DNA of 64,000 bases from positions 1-64,000 of the forward strand of contig NZ_QGTQ01000003.1 in NCBI RefSeq assembly GCF_003182255.1, in the 5' to 3' direction. Under the pieces are notes generated by a model, which saw only the letters and a program-made list of their open reading frames with translations, did not search any database and was not told the DNA's origin. Origin of the DNA: Paenibacillus cellulosilyticus. Its GTDB lineage: Bacteria; Bacillota; Bacilli; Paenibacillales; Paenibacillaceae. The position numbers were made by a program, and so were the translations under genes. Positions 54,327 through 63,379 of this stretch are shown here, one piece after another (the first letter of the stretch is position 1; each line of letters begins with the position of its first letter).

Positions 54327-56216
54327 GTGAACGTGCTCGGAAGACTGCAGCAGCTAGGCAGATCATTCATGCTGCCCATGATCGCTCTGCCAGCAGCATC
54401 CATATTTCTTAGCCTTAGCGTGCTGCCGTGGGATCGAATCCATCTGGCGCAGATGGCCGACTATTTGGCTTTGGCAAGCCAAGCTATTTTTACGTTTCTG
54501 CCGTATATTTTCGCTATAGGCGTTGCGCTCGGCATGTCCGGCAATGCTGGAACGGCAGGGATGGCGGCGCTTGTCGCCATGTTTATTTATAAGGGGATTA
54601 CGAGTGCCGGGAATCCGGATATTGAACCGACCGTTATGATCGGCGCTATCATGGGGCTTGTATCGGGACTAAGTTTCGAACGCTTCAAAAATATTAAGCT
54701 TCCTGAATATATACAATTTTTTGGTGGGCCACGGTTTGTACCGTTGTTCGTTAGTGTGTTTGCCGTTATTTTCTCATCGTTAATGGTTGGCGCAAGTGAT
54801 GACATTCAGAGCGGTTTAATTCGTTTGGGAGAAATCGTTGATTCCGCTGGCGGATTTGGCGTGTTTCTGTATGGCTTTATACACCGAATATTAGTTGTAT
54901 TCGGATTGCATCATCTGTTGAATCACGTGTTCTGGTTCCAAGTCGGTGGTTATACCGCTCCGGACGGCACCGTTGCATTCGGTGATCTGCCGCGTTTCTT
55001 CGCCGGTGATCCGACAGCTGGTTCGTATATGGCAGGTCTTTATCCGACGATGATGTTTGCGCTGCCGGCTATCGCCTTGGCGATCATTCAAGAAGCGCGT
55101 GAAGACTTAAAGCCAAAGATTCGCAAAACGTTTCTAACGGCTGCGCTCGCATCGTTCCTGACAGGTGTAACGGAGCCGATTGAATTCGCGTTCCTGTTCG
55201 TGGCGCCTTACTTATTCGTTGTACATGCGCTGTTGTCAGGCGTCATGATGTGGGTTACATATGAGCTGGGTATTCGCCACGGCTTCTCATTCTCGGCTGG
55301 TGCTATCGATTACGTGCTGAACGAGCATCTTGCGACGCGCGGCTGGCTCATTTTGCCGATTGGTCTTGTGTTCGGCATTATTTACTACGTATTGTTCCGT
55401 TGGGCGATCAGACGCTTCCGGATTCCTACGCCTGGACGCGAGGAAGGCTCGCAGCTGGATGAATGGGCAGGAGATATTCCTTACCGTGCGCCCCTTATTC
55501 TTGAGGCTATCGGGGGCAAGGAGAACATCGTACAAATGGAAGCGTGCATTACACGTCTTCGCCTGAAGGTGTCTAACGAGAAACAGCTCGATATTAATGC
55601 GCTCCGTAATCTAGGCGCGGCCGGTGTTATTCGACTTGGCGGAGGACATGTGCAGGTCGTGTTCGGTACCTTCTCTGAGCTGATTAAGGAAGAGATGAAC
55701 AAAGTTATTCGCAACGGGCAATCGCAAGTGCTGTTCTGCTCACCGATGCAGGGTCGTATGATGCCGCTTGAGGATGTGCCTGATCCCATATTCGCGGGCA
55801 AGCTTGTCGGGCAAGGCGTTGCGTTCATGCCGGACAAGGGAGAGCTTGTGTCGCCTGTGAAAGGCACCGTGCTGATGATCTACCCGACGATGCACGCGAT
55901 TGGCATTAGGACCGATGTAGGCTTGGATGTGCTGCTGCATATCGGTATAGAGACTTCGAAGCTGACGGATAAAGGTTATTTTCAAGCGGTTGTGCAGGAA
56001 GGCGAGACGGTTATGCCTGGACAGCTGCTCATCCGTTTTGATCTGAATCGTGTGCGCAAGGCGAGTAAATCGCTTGCGACGCCAATGGTTATTACAAATT
56101 CCGATATGGTGAAGACATGGCGGTTTGCACCTTTCAAAGCGGTGAAAAAAGGCCAGACTTCGATTATGTCGGTCGTCTTAGCAGAAAGAGACGGTGGGGG
56201 GAGAAGCGATGATTAA
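54327..56216 (+). CDS. PTS EIICBA transporter, N-acetylglucosamine/glucose type
   Basis: This 629-residue sugar permease of the phosphotransferase system joins three domains. EIIC (about 1-370) has ten or so hydrophobic segments and GVTEPIEFAFLF as the sugar-site motif. EIIB (about 395-470) has its phospho-Cys in QMEACITRLRLKV. EIIA (about 485-625) has MHAIGIRTDVGLDVLLHIGIET, with two His. The order and motifs resemble NagE/GamP and PtsG; EIIC similarities suggest N-acetylglucosamine. GAGGAGG sets GTG 54327 as start. It overlaps the Enzyme I gene by 8 nt. Confidence 0.9.
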   Translation: MNVLGRLQQLGRSFMLPMIALPAASIFLSLSVLPWDRIHLAQMADYLALASQAIFTFLPYIFAIGVALGMSGNAGTAGMAALVAMFIYKGITSAGNPDIEPTVMIGAIMGLVSGLSFERFKNIKLPEYIQFFGGPRFVPLFVSVFAVIFSSLMVGASDDIQSGLIRLGEIVDSAGGFGVFLYGFIHRILVVFGLHHLLNHVFWFQVGGYTAPDGTVAFGDLPRFFAGDPTAGSYMAGLYPTMMFALPAIALAIIQEAREDLKPKIRKTFLTAALASFLTGVTEPIEFAFLFVAPYLFVVHALLSGVMMWVTYELGIRHGFSFSAGAIDYVLNEHLATRGWLILPIGLVFGIIYYVLFRWAIRRFRIPTPGREEGSQLDEWAGDIPYRAPLILEAIGGKENIVQMEACITRLRLKVSNEKQLDINALRNLGAAGVIRLGGGHVQVVFGTFSELIKEEMNKVIRNGQSQVLFCSPMQGRMMPLEDVPDPIFAGKLVGQGVAFMPDKGELVSPVKGTVLMIYPTMHAIGIRTDVGLDVLLHIGIETSKLTDKGYFQAVVQEGETVMPGQLLIRFDLNRVRKASKSLATPMVITNSDMVKTWRFAPFKAVKKGQTSIMSVVLAERDGGGRSDD

Positions 56217-57939
56217 CGGAATTGGAGCATCACCAGGCATAGCTATCGGCAAATCGTTCGTTCTACCCAACTGGGAATGGGAAATGACCGATCAGAAAAT
56301 AGACGTCGCAGATCTCGCACGTGAGTTCGACCGATTGTATGAAGGGATTCGCACCTCTAAGTTTGAGATCGAGCAGATGAAGGATGAGCTTCGTGAAGTT
56401 GTTGGGCCGGCGGAGACGACGATTTTCGATGCGCATTTAGCAATCTTGGACGATCCGGCTTTTATGAATGAAATTCAAGGAATGATCCAACGGCAGTACA
56501 AAGCAGCGGAGGTGGCCGTGAAAGAAGCGATCGACCATTTCGTTGCGATGTTTGATCTGCTCGACGATGAATACATGAAAGAGCGCGCACTGGACATTAA
56601 GGATGTCGGCAATCGGCTGCTGAAGCATCTGCTTGGTGCACCAGAGATTACGCTGCCGTCGGATACGCAGCCGTTCATCCTAGTGGCGAAGGAGCTGTCA
56701 CCATCCCAGCTGGCGCATCTGAATCCGCAGCACGTACTTGGTATCGTAACGTTATCCGGCAGCACAACGTCGCATTCGGCTATTATGGCGCGAGCGCTGG
56801 GGATCCCGCTTGTGGTAGGCCTCGATATTGACGATACGCAGGAGGATCCCTTCCAGACGGGAGAAATGCTCGTCATCGATGGCTCGGAAGGCATCGTCAT
56901 CATCGATCCGGCATCTGAAGAAGTGGATCATTACAGCGAGCTGCAGAAGCAGGAGCGGGAGGACCGTCAGCGGCTTCGAGGCTTCGCTAATGTCCAGCCG
57001 GTTACACCGGACGGTAAGAAGCTTGAGCTCGCAGCGAATATTAGCTCGATGAAAGAGCTTGAAGTGGCACTCAGCAGCGGTGCGCACGGCGTCGGACTAT
57101 TCCGTACAGAGTTTCTGTACATGGACCGCCAGCGTTTCCCGCGCGAGGATGAGCAGTTTGACGTCTATCGCAGCGTAGCAGAACGGCTTGATGGCAAGCC
57201 TCTTATCATTCGTACGCTTGATGTCGGCGGCGACAAGCATCTAGATTATTTCGATTTGCCAGAGGAGGATAATCCATTCCTTGGTTATCGTGCCATTCGG
57301 ATTAGTCTCGATCGGACGGACCTATTCAAGACACAGCTTCGGGCGATTGTACGCGCAAGCCACTATGGTCAGGTCAAAATCATGTATCCGCTCATATCTT
57401 CTGTGGAGGAAGTACGCGCTGCCAACCGGCTGTTGAAAGAAGTGATGCGGGAGCTGCAAGAAGAAGGGATTCCGTTCGACGAAGCGCTTCAGACCGGCAT
57501 TATGATTGAACTGCCGGCAGCGGTACAGATCGCAGATCTGCTTGCCGAAGAAGTGGATTTCTTCAGCATAGGCACGAATGATCTCGTGCAGTTTACACTG
57601 GCTGTAGACCGGATGAATGAGCAGATTTCCTACATGTACGATCCGTTCCATCCTGCTATTCTGCGGATGCTTAGAACGACTGTAGAAGCAGCTAAGAGCA
57701 AGGGCATCAAGGTAGGCGTCTGCGGGGAAATGGCGAGCGACTTAAGCGCGCTGCCGATCTGGCTCGCGTTGGATGTTGACGAGCTTAGCATGTCAGGGCA
57801 TGCGATTCTGGAATTGAAAGAGCGGTTGCTGCATACTTGTCAGAATGAAAGCCGTGAATTGTTCGCGGATCTTCTACGCTGCAGAACGAGTGTAGACATT
57901 CATGACAAACTAAAGGCGTATGACGCATCGGTTCAATGA
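56209..57939 (+). CDS. ptsI: PTS Enzyme I (phosphoenolpyruvate-protein phosphotransferase)
   Basis: This 576-residue enzyme transfers phosphate from PEP to HPr. The phospho-His lies in VTLSGSTTSHSAIMARALGIP, the PEP-binding barrel has GVGLFRTEFLYM, and the C-terminal part has GVCGEMASD and SIGTNDLVQFTLAVDR. It is unusual that it is coupled to the EIICBA gene with no HPr gene (ptsH) between or after; HPr must be encoded elsewhere. GGGGGAG precedes ATG 56209. Confidence 0.95.
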   Translation: MINGIGASPGIAIGKSFVLPNWEWEMTDQKIDVADLAREFDRLYEGIRTSKFEIEQMKDELREVVGPAETTIFDAHLAILDDPAFMNEIQGMIQRQYKAAEVAVKEAIDHFVAMFDLLDDEYMKERALDIKDVGNRLLKHLLGAPEITLPSDTQPFILVAKELSPSQLAHLNPQHVLGIVTLSGSTTSHSAIMARALGIPLVVGLDIDDTQEDPFQTGEMLVIDGSEGIVIIDPASEEVDHYSELQKQEREDRQRLRGFANVQPVTPDGKKLELAANISSMKELEVALSSGAHGVGLFRTEFLYMDRQRFPREDEQFDVYRSVAERLDGKPLIIRTLDVGGDKHLDYFDLPEEDNPFLGYRAIRISLDRTDLFKTQLRAIVRASHYGQVKIMYPLISSVEEVRAANRLLKEVMRELQEEGIPFDEALQTGIMIELPAAVQIADLLAEEVDFFSIGTNDLVQFTLAVDRMNEQISYMYDPFHPAILRMLRTTVEAAKSKGIKVGVCGEMASDLSALPIWLALDVDELSMSGHAILELKERLLHTCQNESRELFADLLRCRTSVDIHDKLKAYDASVQ

Positions 57940-57941
57940 AT

Positions 57942-57994
57942 GACAACAGCCGGCCATCCCATGCGTTAGCACTGGAAGGCCGGCTGCTGTTGTC
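57942..57994. terminator. Bidirectional terminator
   Basis: GACAACAGCCGGCC pairs with GGCCGGCTGCTGTTGTC. It serves ptsI and the convergent DJ-1-type gene. Confidence 0.85.
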
Positions 57995-58528
57995 TTAAGC
58001 GTTAGTGCGTTTACGAAGCGCTTCGACAAACGCTTGTCCGTATTCTGGCAGGTCAGGCGGTCTGCGGGCCGAGATGAGGTTGCCGTCTACGACAACAGGC
58101 TCATCGAACCACGCAGCGCCGGCATTTTCCATATCGTCACGAATGCCTGGGGTAGAGGTCACTTTGCGACCGTTTAGAATCTTCGCAGAGATTAATACCC
58201 ATCCTGCATGGCAGATTTGTCCGATCGGCTTGTTCTGCTCATTGAGCTCGCGAACGATCTCAAGTACCTTCGGATAGCGACGGATTTTATCCGGTGCCCA
58301 GCCGCCTGGTACGAGCAGGCCGTCGATCGACGCGCTGTCCAGTTCGTCATAAGACAGATCTGCCGTGGCAGGGACACCGTATTTGCCGATATGTGTTTTA
58401 CCTTTGGTTGGGCCGGCGTACAGTACTTTCGCGCCTTCCTCCCGAACTCGGTACACGGGGTACCACAGTTCCAAATCCTCGAATTCGTCATCGAGCAAGC
58501 AGATGACTGTCTGATTATGTAGGCTCAT
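57995..58528 (-). CDS. DJ-1/PfpI family protein
   Basis: This 177-residue protein belongs to the PfpI/YhbO/DJ-1 group, reported as glyoxalase or deglycase and formerly as protease. The nucleophile elbow is IGQICHAGWVLISA (Cys followed by His), and LLVPGGWAPDKIRR and DDEFEDLELWYPVYR supply the conserved Gly and Glu. It is probably a stress-protection enzyme. It stands alone on the minus strand. Confidence 0.92.
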   Translation of the reverse strand: MSLHNQTVICLLDDEFEDLELWYPVYRVREEGAKVLYAGPTKGKTHIGKYGVPATADLSYDELDSASIDGLLVPGGWAPDKIRRYPKVLEIVRELNEQNKPIGQICHAGWVLISAKILNGRKVTSTPGIRDDMENAGAAWFDEPVVVDGNLISARRPPDLPEYGQAFVEALRKRTNA

Positions 58529-58608
58529 TGAAGTTGAACTCCTCTCCGTTAATCATAGGGTAAAGCTTGTATCAAGATGAGCACTTCAATTGTAACGAAG
58601 GTGAAGCG

Positions 58609-59025
58609 ATGAAGCAATCACGCTTGCGGTTTTATCGGCTAATTCCAGCTCTGCTGGTCATGGCTGCAATTTATTGGCTATCCGATCAGCCAGGCAGCGA
58701 GATGAATTCTGTTTTTCTTCCGTGGTTTCAGGAATTATTTCCTGCGATGGAGGGCTTTAACTGGGGGCATTATGCTGCCTATTTCGTGCTTGCGCTGACG
58801 TTTGATTATTTTGGCGGGAAAAGCTCGGACAAATGGTTGAACAAGGTCATTATCGTATTATTATGTACGCTGTATGGCGTGACTGACGAGTATCATCAGC
58901 TGTTTGTGGAAGGCCGCACAACGGACTATCAAGATTTGCTGCACGATGCGATCGGAGCTGCTGCAGCAGTACTGCTTGTAAGTGTGCCAGCAATTCGGCA
59001 ATGGTGGCGGCGAGTAGCCAACTAG
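58609..59025 (+). CDS. VanZ family membrane protein
   Basis: This 138-residue protein has four hydrophobic segments and the VanZ-like motifs YWLSDQPGS, FNWGHYAAYFVLALTF and GVTDEYHQLFVEGRTTDYQDLLHDAIGA. In glycopeptide resistance VanZ gives low-level teicoplanin resistance, but chromosomal homologues have unknown roles. AAGGTG before ATG 58609 sets the start. Confidence 0.9.
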   Translation: MKQSRLRFYRLIPALLVMAAIYWLSDQPGSEMNSVFLPWFQELFPAMEGFNWGHYAAYFVLALTFDYFGGKSSDKWLNKVIIVLLCTLYGVTDEYHQLFVEGRTTDYQDLLHDAIGAAAAVLLVSVPAIRQWWRRVAN

Positions 59026-59131
59026 CAAAACTTACAAGGAATTATGAGAAGGATTTTATGCAGCAAAAGTAGAATCAGTAACCGTTGCATTAAAACGGCT
59101 TACTGCCCTTCAAGTGAAGGAGTGACTTTAG

Positions 59132-59566
59132 TTGCTAAAGACATGTTCATGCGGAGAAAAGATGGGAATGAAGCTTCGTACCGTTATTTACTCCGGAAAA
59201 GTGGAAATCGATAACGTTCCCGTGTATACTTGCAAAACGTGCAGCCGCAGTGAGGTGTTTCCTGTGGTCAAGACAGATTTGACCGGACTCATCGGTAAAC
59301 TAGGCGCACAACCAGAGAAGCAATCGTTCCGATTCGATGATTGGAACGAGTGGGCGAATATATTGGTGGAAGCATGCGATGCTCGAAATAAACAGCCGAA
59401 TCCAACGTTTGTTGATCGGCTCGCAGGTGAGCGAATCGATATGCTGCTGGACCTGTATTCGCTAGCCGAGAAACTCGGCGACGAAGAATGGAAGAACGAT
59501 ATATCTAAGCGTTTGACGCAGCTCAGTCATACTGCCTCTATACATAGAAGCGCCATTGCACAGTAA
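59132..59566 (+). CDS. YgiT-type zinc-finger domain protein
   Basis: This 144-residue protein starts with a CxC...CxxC zinc finger (CSCGEKMGM... YTCKTCSRSEVF), as in YgiT-type domains, then a helical part (WANILVEACDARNKQPNP). Function unknown. AAGGAG before TTG 59132 supports the start. Confidence 0.75.
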   Translation: MLKTCSCGEKMGMKLRTVIYSGKVEIDNVPVYTCKTCSRSEVFPVVKTDLTGLIGKLGAQPEKQSFRFDDWNEWANILVEACDARNKQPNPTFVDRLAGERIDMLLDLYSLAEKLGDEEWKNDISKRLTQLSHTASIHRSAIAQ

Positions 59567-59887
59567 ACACGAAGAGAAATTCATTTTGTTGAATGGCTGT
59601 GAATGCGTTTCATTAGAGGGGATGACCTGAATCAGGACAGCGCTCGTGCATGTAGTGAAAGATCGTCCGGTATGGAATGCGATTGCAGAGCATACTAGGA
59701 TTACACATGCATCCCTGTAAGCGATTTTTATCGTGAACGGGAAGTCGGTTTGGAACACCTCGCACTGGCATATTACGTATGATTCACTTGAGTAACATCT
59801 CCGTGAACATTGCGGAAAGTAAATTTTTGTCGTATCATTACGGTAAAATGATGTGCGATAAAATACGAAGCAATGGAGAGAAGGACC
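59567..59887 (+). promoter_or_regulatory. Gene-free region upstream of ccpA with promoter
   Basis: About 320 bp without a gene. TTGCGG (59810-59815), a 17-bp spacer and TATCAT (59833-59838) form a likely ccpA promoter. Nothing else is convincing. Confidence 0.5.
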
Positions 59888-60895
59888 GTGACGGTAACCA
59901 TTTATGATGTAGCAAGAGAAGCGGGCGTATCCATGGCCACAGTATCGCGGGTTGTGAATAATAACCCGAATGTGAAGCCGCAGACGCGCAAGAAAGTATA
60001 CGAAGCAATCGAACGCCTTGGCTATCGTCCGAACGCTGTTGCACGCGGTTTGGCTAGTAAGAAGACGACGACAGTCGGGGTTGTCATTCCCGACATTTCG
60101 AATGCGATCTTTGCTGAAGTTGCGCGTGGTATCGAAGATATTGCCAACATGTATCATTATAATATTATTTTGTGTAATGCCGATAAGCGCAAAGAGAAGG
60201 AAATCCGCGTCGTTAATACGCTGCTGGAGAAGCAAGTCGATGGCCTCCTGTTTATGGGTGGCGCAGTAACGGACGAGCATCTGCAAGCGTTTAAGACAGC
60301 GAATGTCCCAGTCGTGCTCTGTGCAACGACGGACGAGCATGGGGTAATTCCTTCCGTAGATATTAATCACGAAGAAGCTGCTTATGATGCAGTTCGTACA
60401 CTCATTGCTAACGGTCACCGCCGTATTGCAATGATCAGTGGTACGCTGCAGGACCCGTCGAACGGCTATGCTCGTTTCCACGGCTATAAGCGTGCAATCG
60501 AAGAAGCTGGCATTACGTATGACGAGTCGCTCGTTCGTACGGGCAACTATCGTTATGAGTCCGGTGTGGAAGCGGTCAAATATTTCTTGGAGCTCCCTGA
60601 GCGTCCAACAGCTGTATTCGCTGCTACAGACGAGATGGCAATCGGTGCCATTCACAGCATCCAAGATGCTGGCTTGAAAGTGCCGGAGAATATCTCCGTT
60701 ATTAGCGTAGACAACAGCCGTATGGCGTCAATGGTGCGCCCGCAGTTGACGACGGTTGCACAGCCGATGTACGATATCGGCGCTGTATCGATGCGCCTTC
60801 TGACGAAGCTGATGAAGAAGGAAGCTGTCGAGCAGGCAAAAGTTATTTTGCCACACGAAGTCATCACACGCAATTCGGTAGGCGGAGCAGTCTAA
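59888..60895 (+). CDS. ccpA: Catabolite control protein A
   Basis: This 335-residue LacI-family regulator controls carbon catabolite repression by binding cre sites with HPr-Ser-P. The DNA-binding part is [21 protein letters not shown] with hinge [20 protein letters not shown], and the core has [24 protein letters not shown], nearly identical to Bacillus CcpA. GTG 59888 aligns with the Bacillus start, with GGAG 9 nt upstream. The acetate genes just downstream are classic CcpA targets, and a cre-like site is visible there. Confidence 0.96.
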   Translation: MTVTIYDVAREAGVSMATVSRVVNNNPNVKPQTRKKVYEAIERLGYRPNAVARGLASKKTTTVGVVIPDISNAIFAEVARGIEDIANMYHYNIILCNADKRKEKEIRVVNTLLEKQVDGLLFMGGAVTDEHLQAFKTANVPVVLCATTDEHGVIPSVDINHEEAAYDAVRTLIANGHRRIAMISGTLQDPSNGYARFHGYKRAIEEAGITYDESLVRTGNYRYESGVEAVKYFLELPERPTAVFAATDEMAIGAIHSIQDAGLKVPENISVISVDNSRMASMVRPQLTTVAQPMYDIGAVSMRLLTKLMKKEAVEQAKVILPHEVITRNSVGGAV

Positions 60896-60920
60896 CGAAT
60901 TAAGTTCCATGCACTAAGAA

Positions 60921-60969
60921 ACAACAAAGGACAGCCAGCGTGCCACACGCGAGGCTGTCCTTTGTTGTC
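60921..60969. terminator. Terminator of ccpA
   Basis: ACAACAAAGGACAGCC pairs perfectly with GGCTGTCCTTTGTTGT, with no long loop cost. It can work in both directions. Confidence 0.88.
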
Positions 60970-61027
60970 TAGATAATGTTTTTTGTTGTGTCTAGATAAT
61001 GGTTTGATTGATGCTCGAAAGAAAGCT

Positions 61028-61182
61028 TGCCCGAAAGGGCACGCGACTCCCAACACGCCGCACCTCACTCGCGCCTTTGTCTATCCCGCGCCCCCTTCCG
61101 GGGTCCAGGGGTAAAGGTTTCCGAAAGGAAACCACATCGGGAGCATACGCTTAAACCCCGGGGCCCTCCCTAGCAGGGAGGG
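61028..61182. repeat. GC-rich block of stable hairpins
   Basis: Between ccpA and acuC, four perfect hairpins follow one another: TGCCC-GAAA-GGGCA (61028-61041), CCCC-TTCC-GGGG (61092-61103), GGTTTCC-GAAA-GGAAACC (61116-61133) and CCCTCCC-TAGCA-GGGAGGG (61164-61182). Two have GNRA tetraloops. This looks like a structured intergenic repeat (REP-like). No gene is seen in the 60970-61248 gap. Confidence 0.6.
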
Positions 61183-61248
61183 TTTGGGTGGGTAGAAATG
61201 TTGGTTTGAATCAGTAAACAACGGGGTCAAAGGGGCGGAACCCTAGTC

Positions 61249-62436
61249 TCAGTACTGCTGCAGTACTCGACTACAAGTAATCTGATTCGCAGCTTCAATG
61301 GCATCACGCCGAGGCATAGGCGTCCATTGACTCAGATCATCCAGCCATTCCTCAGGCAGCGCATCGATGCCGCCTGCTTCATCGGCCCAAACCTTGCGCC
61401 AGTCCTCAGACAGTGAGACTGGCTTCTCAGGTGCGGAAGAGATGCGTTCCAGAAGCGGATGCTCGGTCATCGCCAACCAGATGAACGACCAAGCTCGCGG
61501 GACGACACGCCATTTGTCATAGCCGCCACCTCCAAGCGCAACCCATTTGCCCGCTGTATATCGATCAGCGAGGTCACGGATGACGAGCGGCATTTCATTG
61601 TAGATCCGCATGCTGCAGTGCATGTGGGAGAGTGGATCATAGGCGTGCGCATCGCATCCGTGCTGGCTCACAATGAGGTCTGGCTTGAACAAGAGGGCGG
61701 CCTCCTCTACCGTCGTTCGGAAGCTGTTCATCCAAGATTCGTCCTCTGTGTAGGGCTCGAGCGGCACATTCATACAAGTGCCAACACCGCTGTCCGTCCC
61801 TCTTTCATGCAAGAAGCCGGTACCGGGGAATAGGAACTTGCCTGTCTCATGGATCGAATACGTGAATACAGATGCATCGTCGTAAAATACCCACTGAACG
61901 CCGTCGCCATGGTGAACGTCGGTATCGATATAGAGGATGCGCAGATCTTTTTGCGCTTGGATACGTTTGATCGCGATAGCTGCGTCATTATAAACGCAGA
62001 AGCCGGAGCCGCGATGCGGAAAAGCGTGGTGCAGACCGCCAGCCATATGGAACGCTCGCTTGGCCTGTCCGCTTATGACCGCTTCGATGGCACAGATAGA
62101 ACCGCCAGCAATGGCGGCTGCAGCGCCATGCATACCAACGAAATACGGCGTATCCTCATCGGATAAGCCAAACCTCTCGGCTTGTGCCGCTGCGTCTGTA
62201 AGAGGCGTAGAATCGCTTAGATGACGTACAGCTTGTACGTAGTCAGCCCGATGAACGGATAGCAGCGCCTCATCGTCTGCAGGCTGCGGAACAATGATTT
62301 CGTCTCGTTCTAGCGCATTGCTGCGAATGAGCAGGTCGATAGTAGATCGCAGACGGGTTGGGTCGAATGGGTGGTGTTCATGAAATCGGTAGAGCTCAGC
62401 GTCAGGATGATGGATGAATACGGCATTGGCCGTCAT
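61249..62436 (-). CDS. acuC: Acetoin utilization protein AcuC (histone deacetylase-like)
   Basis: This 395-residue zinc deacetylase has FHMAGGLHHAFPHRGSGFC (catalytic His pair), ILYIDTDVHHGDGVQWVFY (zinc Asp and His) and VALGGGGYD. In Bacillus AcuC removes the acetyl group from acetyl-CoA synthetase AcsA and restores its activity. ATG 62436 is chosen for AGAAGGA upstream. It is downstream of acuA in the same operon; acuB is missing between them. Confidence 0.93.
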   Translation of the reverse strand: MTANAVFIHHPDAELYRFHEHHPFDPTRLRSTIDLLIRSNALERDEIIVPQPADDEALLSVHRADYVQAVRHLSDSTPLTDAAAQAERFGLSDEDTPYFVGMHGAAAAIAGGSICAIEAVISGQAKRAFHMAGGLHHAFPHRGSGFCVYNDAAIAIKRIQAQKDLRILYIDTDVHHGDGVQWVFYDDASVFTYSIHETGKFLFPGTGFLHERGTDSGVGTCMNVPLEPYTEDESWMNSFRTTVEEAALLFKPDLIVSQHGCDAHAYDPLSHMHCSMRIYNEMPLVIRDLADRYTAGKWVALGGGGYDKWRVVPRAWSFIWLAMTEHPLLERISSAPEKPVSLSEDWRKVWADEAGGIDALPEEWLDDLSQWTPMPRRDAIEAANQITCSRVLQQY

Positions 62437-62482
62437 GGACGATCCTTCTTTCTTTTCCGATTGAAAAAGTGATATATAAGAT

Positions 62483-63115
62483 CTAATACATAAATCGTTG
62501 GCGGAAACGAACTCTATCGAACTGTTCCACCGACGATAGCGGCACATCGGGACCGACGCGGACCATCAGACAATTCGCGGGATGCGAGCATATTTCCGGG
62601 TCATCCGTAGCGAACCACACCATACCGACCGACTGCATGACGCGCTCCATCATCGTGCGGTATTCCCAGACACTTAGCTTCATGCCTTCCAAATCCCAGT
62701 GCCAATAGTATTCGGTTGTATATACGATCATTCGATCCAGCTGTCCTTCTGCGAAAGCAGTCTGAATCATCTGTTTGCTGATGCCTCCAGAACGGTAGTT
62801 TGAAGCAACCTCAACGGCGCCCAGCTCAACCAAATCTTCCATATTCGCATCGGACCATCGTTCCAGTTCGTCGGGATAATGGAACGTTACATATCCAACG
62901 ATCGTGTCTTGGTCAATGCAGGCGATAATTCGGCCTTCTGGCAGCTCTGCGATTTCGATCAGCGCTTCCAGCTGTTCAGCTGGACGACGAAAAGCGTGCA
63001 GCTGCTCGTGCATATGCAATTGACGTAGACGCTCCGGTGGAATCGGTCCTTCAATGACAAGCTCGCGGTCTCGAATAAGGAGAGTGTTCCGCTGATACAC
63101 CTTCAAATGTTCCAA
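62483..63115 (-). CDS. acuA: Acetyltransferase AcuA (GNAT)
   Basis: This 210-residue GNAT protein acetylates and inactivates AcsA. The acetyl-CoA-binding region is IIACIDQDTIVGYVTFHYPDE followed by VASNYRSGGISKQMIQTAF (R/Q-x-x-G-x-G/A type loop), with WHWDLEGMKLSVWEYRTMM typical of AcuA. TTG 63115 is the start, with AGAAGGTG upstream. It is divergent from acsA. Confidence 0.93.
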   Translation of the reverse strand: MEHLKVYQRNTLLIRDRELVIEGPIPPERLRQLHMHEQLHAFRRPAEQLEALIEIAELPEGRIIACIDQDTIVGYVTFHYPDELERWSDANMEDLVELGAVEVASNYRSGGISKQMIQTAFAEGQLDRMIVYTTEYYWHWDLEGMKLSVWEYRTMMERVMQSVGMVWFATDDPEICSHPANCLMVRVGPDVPLSSVEQFDRVRFRQRFMY

Positions 63116-63188
63116 CTGATCACCTTCTTTTGTGTCATACGGAAATGAACTGCCTATCTAGCACATTGTTGGGATGTTGAAAAGGATA

Positions 63189-63216
63189 TTGTTGCTGTAT
63201 GACTCTATGGTATAAT
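63189..63216 (+). promoter_or_regulatory. acsA: acsA promoter
   Basis: TTGTTG (63189-63194), a 16-bp spacer and TATAAT (63211-63216). Confidence 0.75.
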
Positions 63217-63230
63217 AACATACATGCAAA

Positions 63231-63244
63231 TGAAAACGCATTCT
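63231..63244. promoter_or_regulatory. Candidate cre site (CcpA operator)
   Basis: TGAAAACGCATTCT fits the cre consensus with one mismatch at the end and is close to the acu cre of Bacillus. It lies about 15 bp after the -10 box, so CcpA would act as a roadblock on acsA. Confidence 0.65.
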
Positions 63245-63255
63245 TTTAGAGGTGA

Positions 63256-63302
63256 TTCAAAAAGTCCGCTGTTGATCACGGAGCAACACAAGACTTTTTG
63301 AA
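63256..63302 (+). promoter_or_regulatory. Leader hairpin before acsA
   Basis: TTCAAAAAGTC (63256-63266) pairs perfectly with GACTTTTTGAA (63292-63302), with an inner GTTG/CAAC stem. There is no U-run after it. It could be an mRNA stability element or a small inverted repeat. Confidence 0.55.
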
Positions 63303-63379
63303 CACGAATTTAGATTGTGGGCAATACGAATTCGATCTTTCACGAAGAAAGACCATAGTTTGATGGGAGGATGACATTA

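Noticed and set aside
59600-59625. cre site in GTGAATGCGTTTCATT
   Set aside because: The two halves are one base too close and several consensus positions fail.
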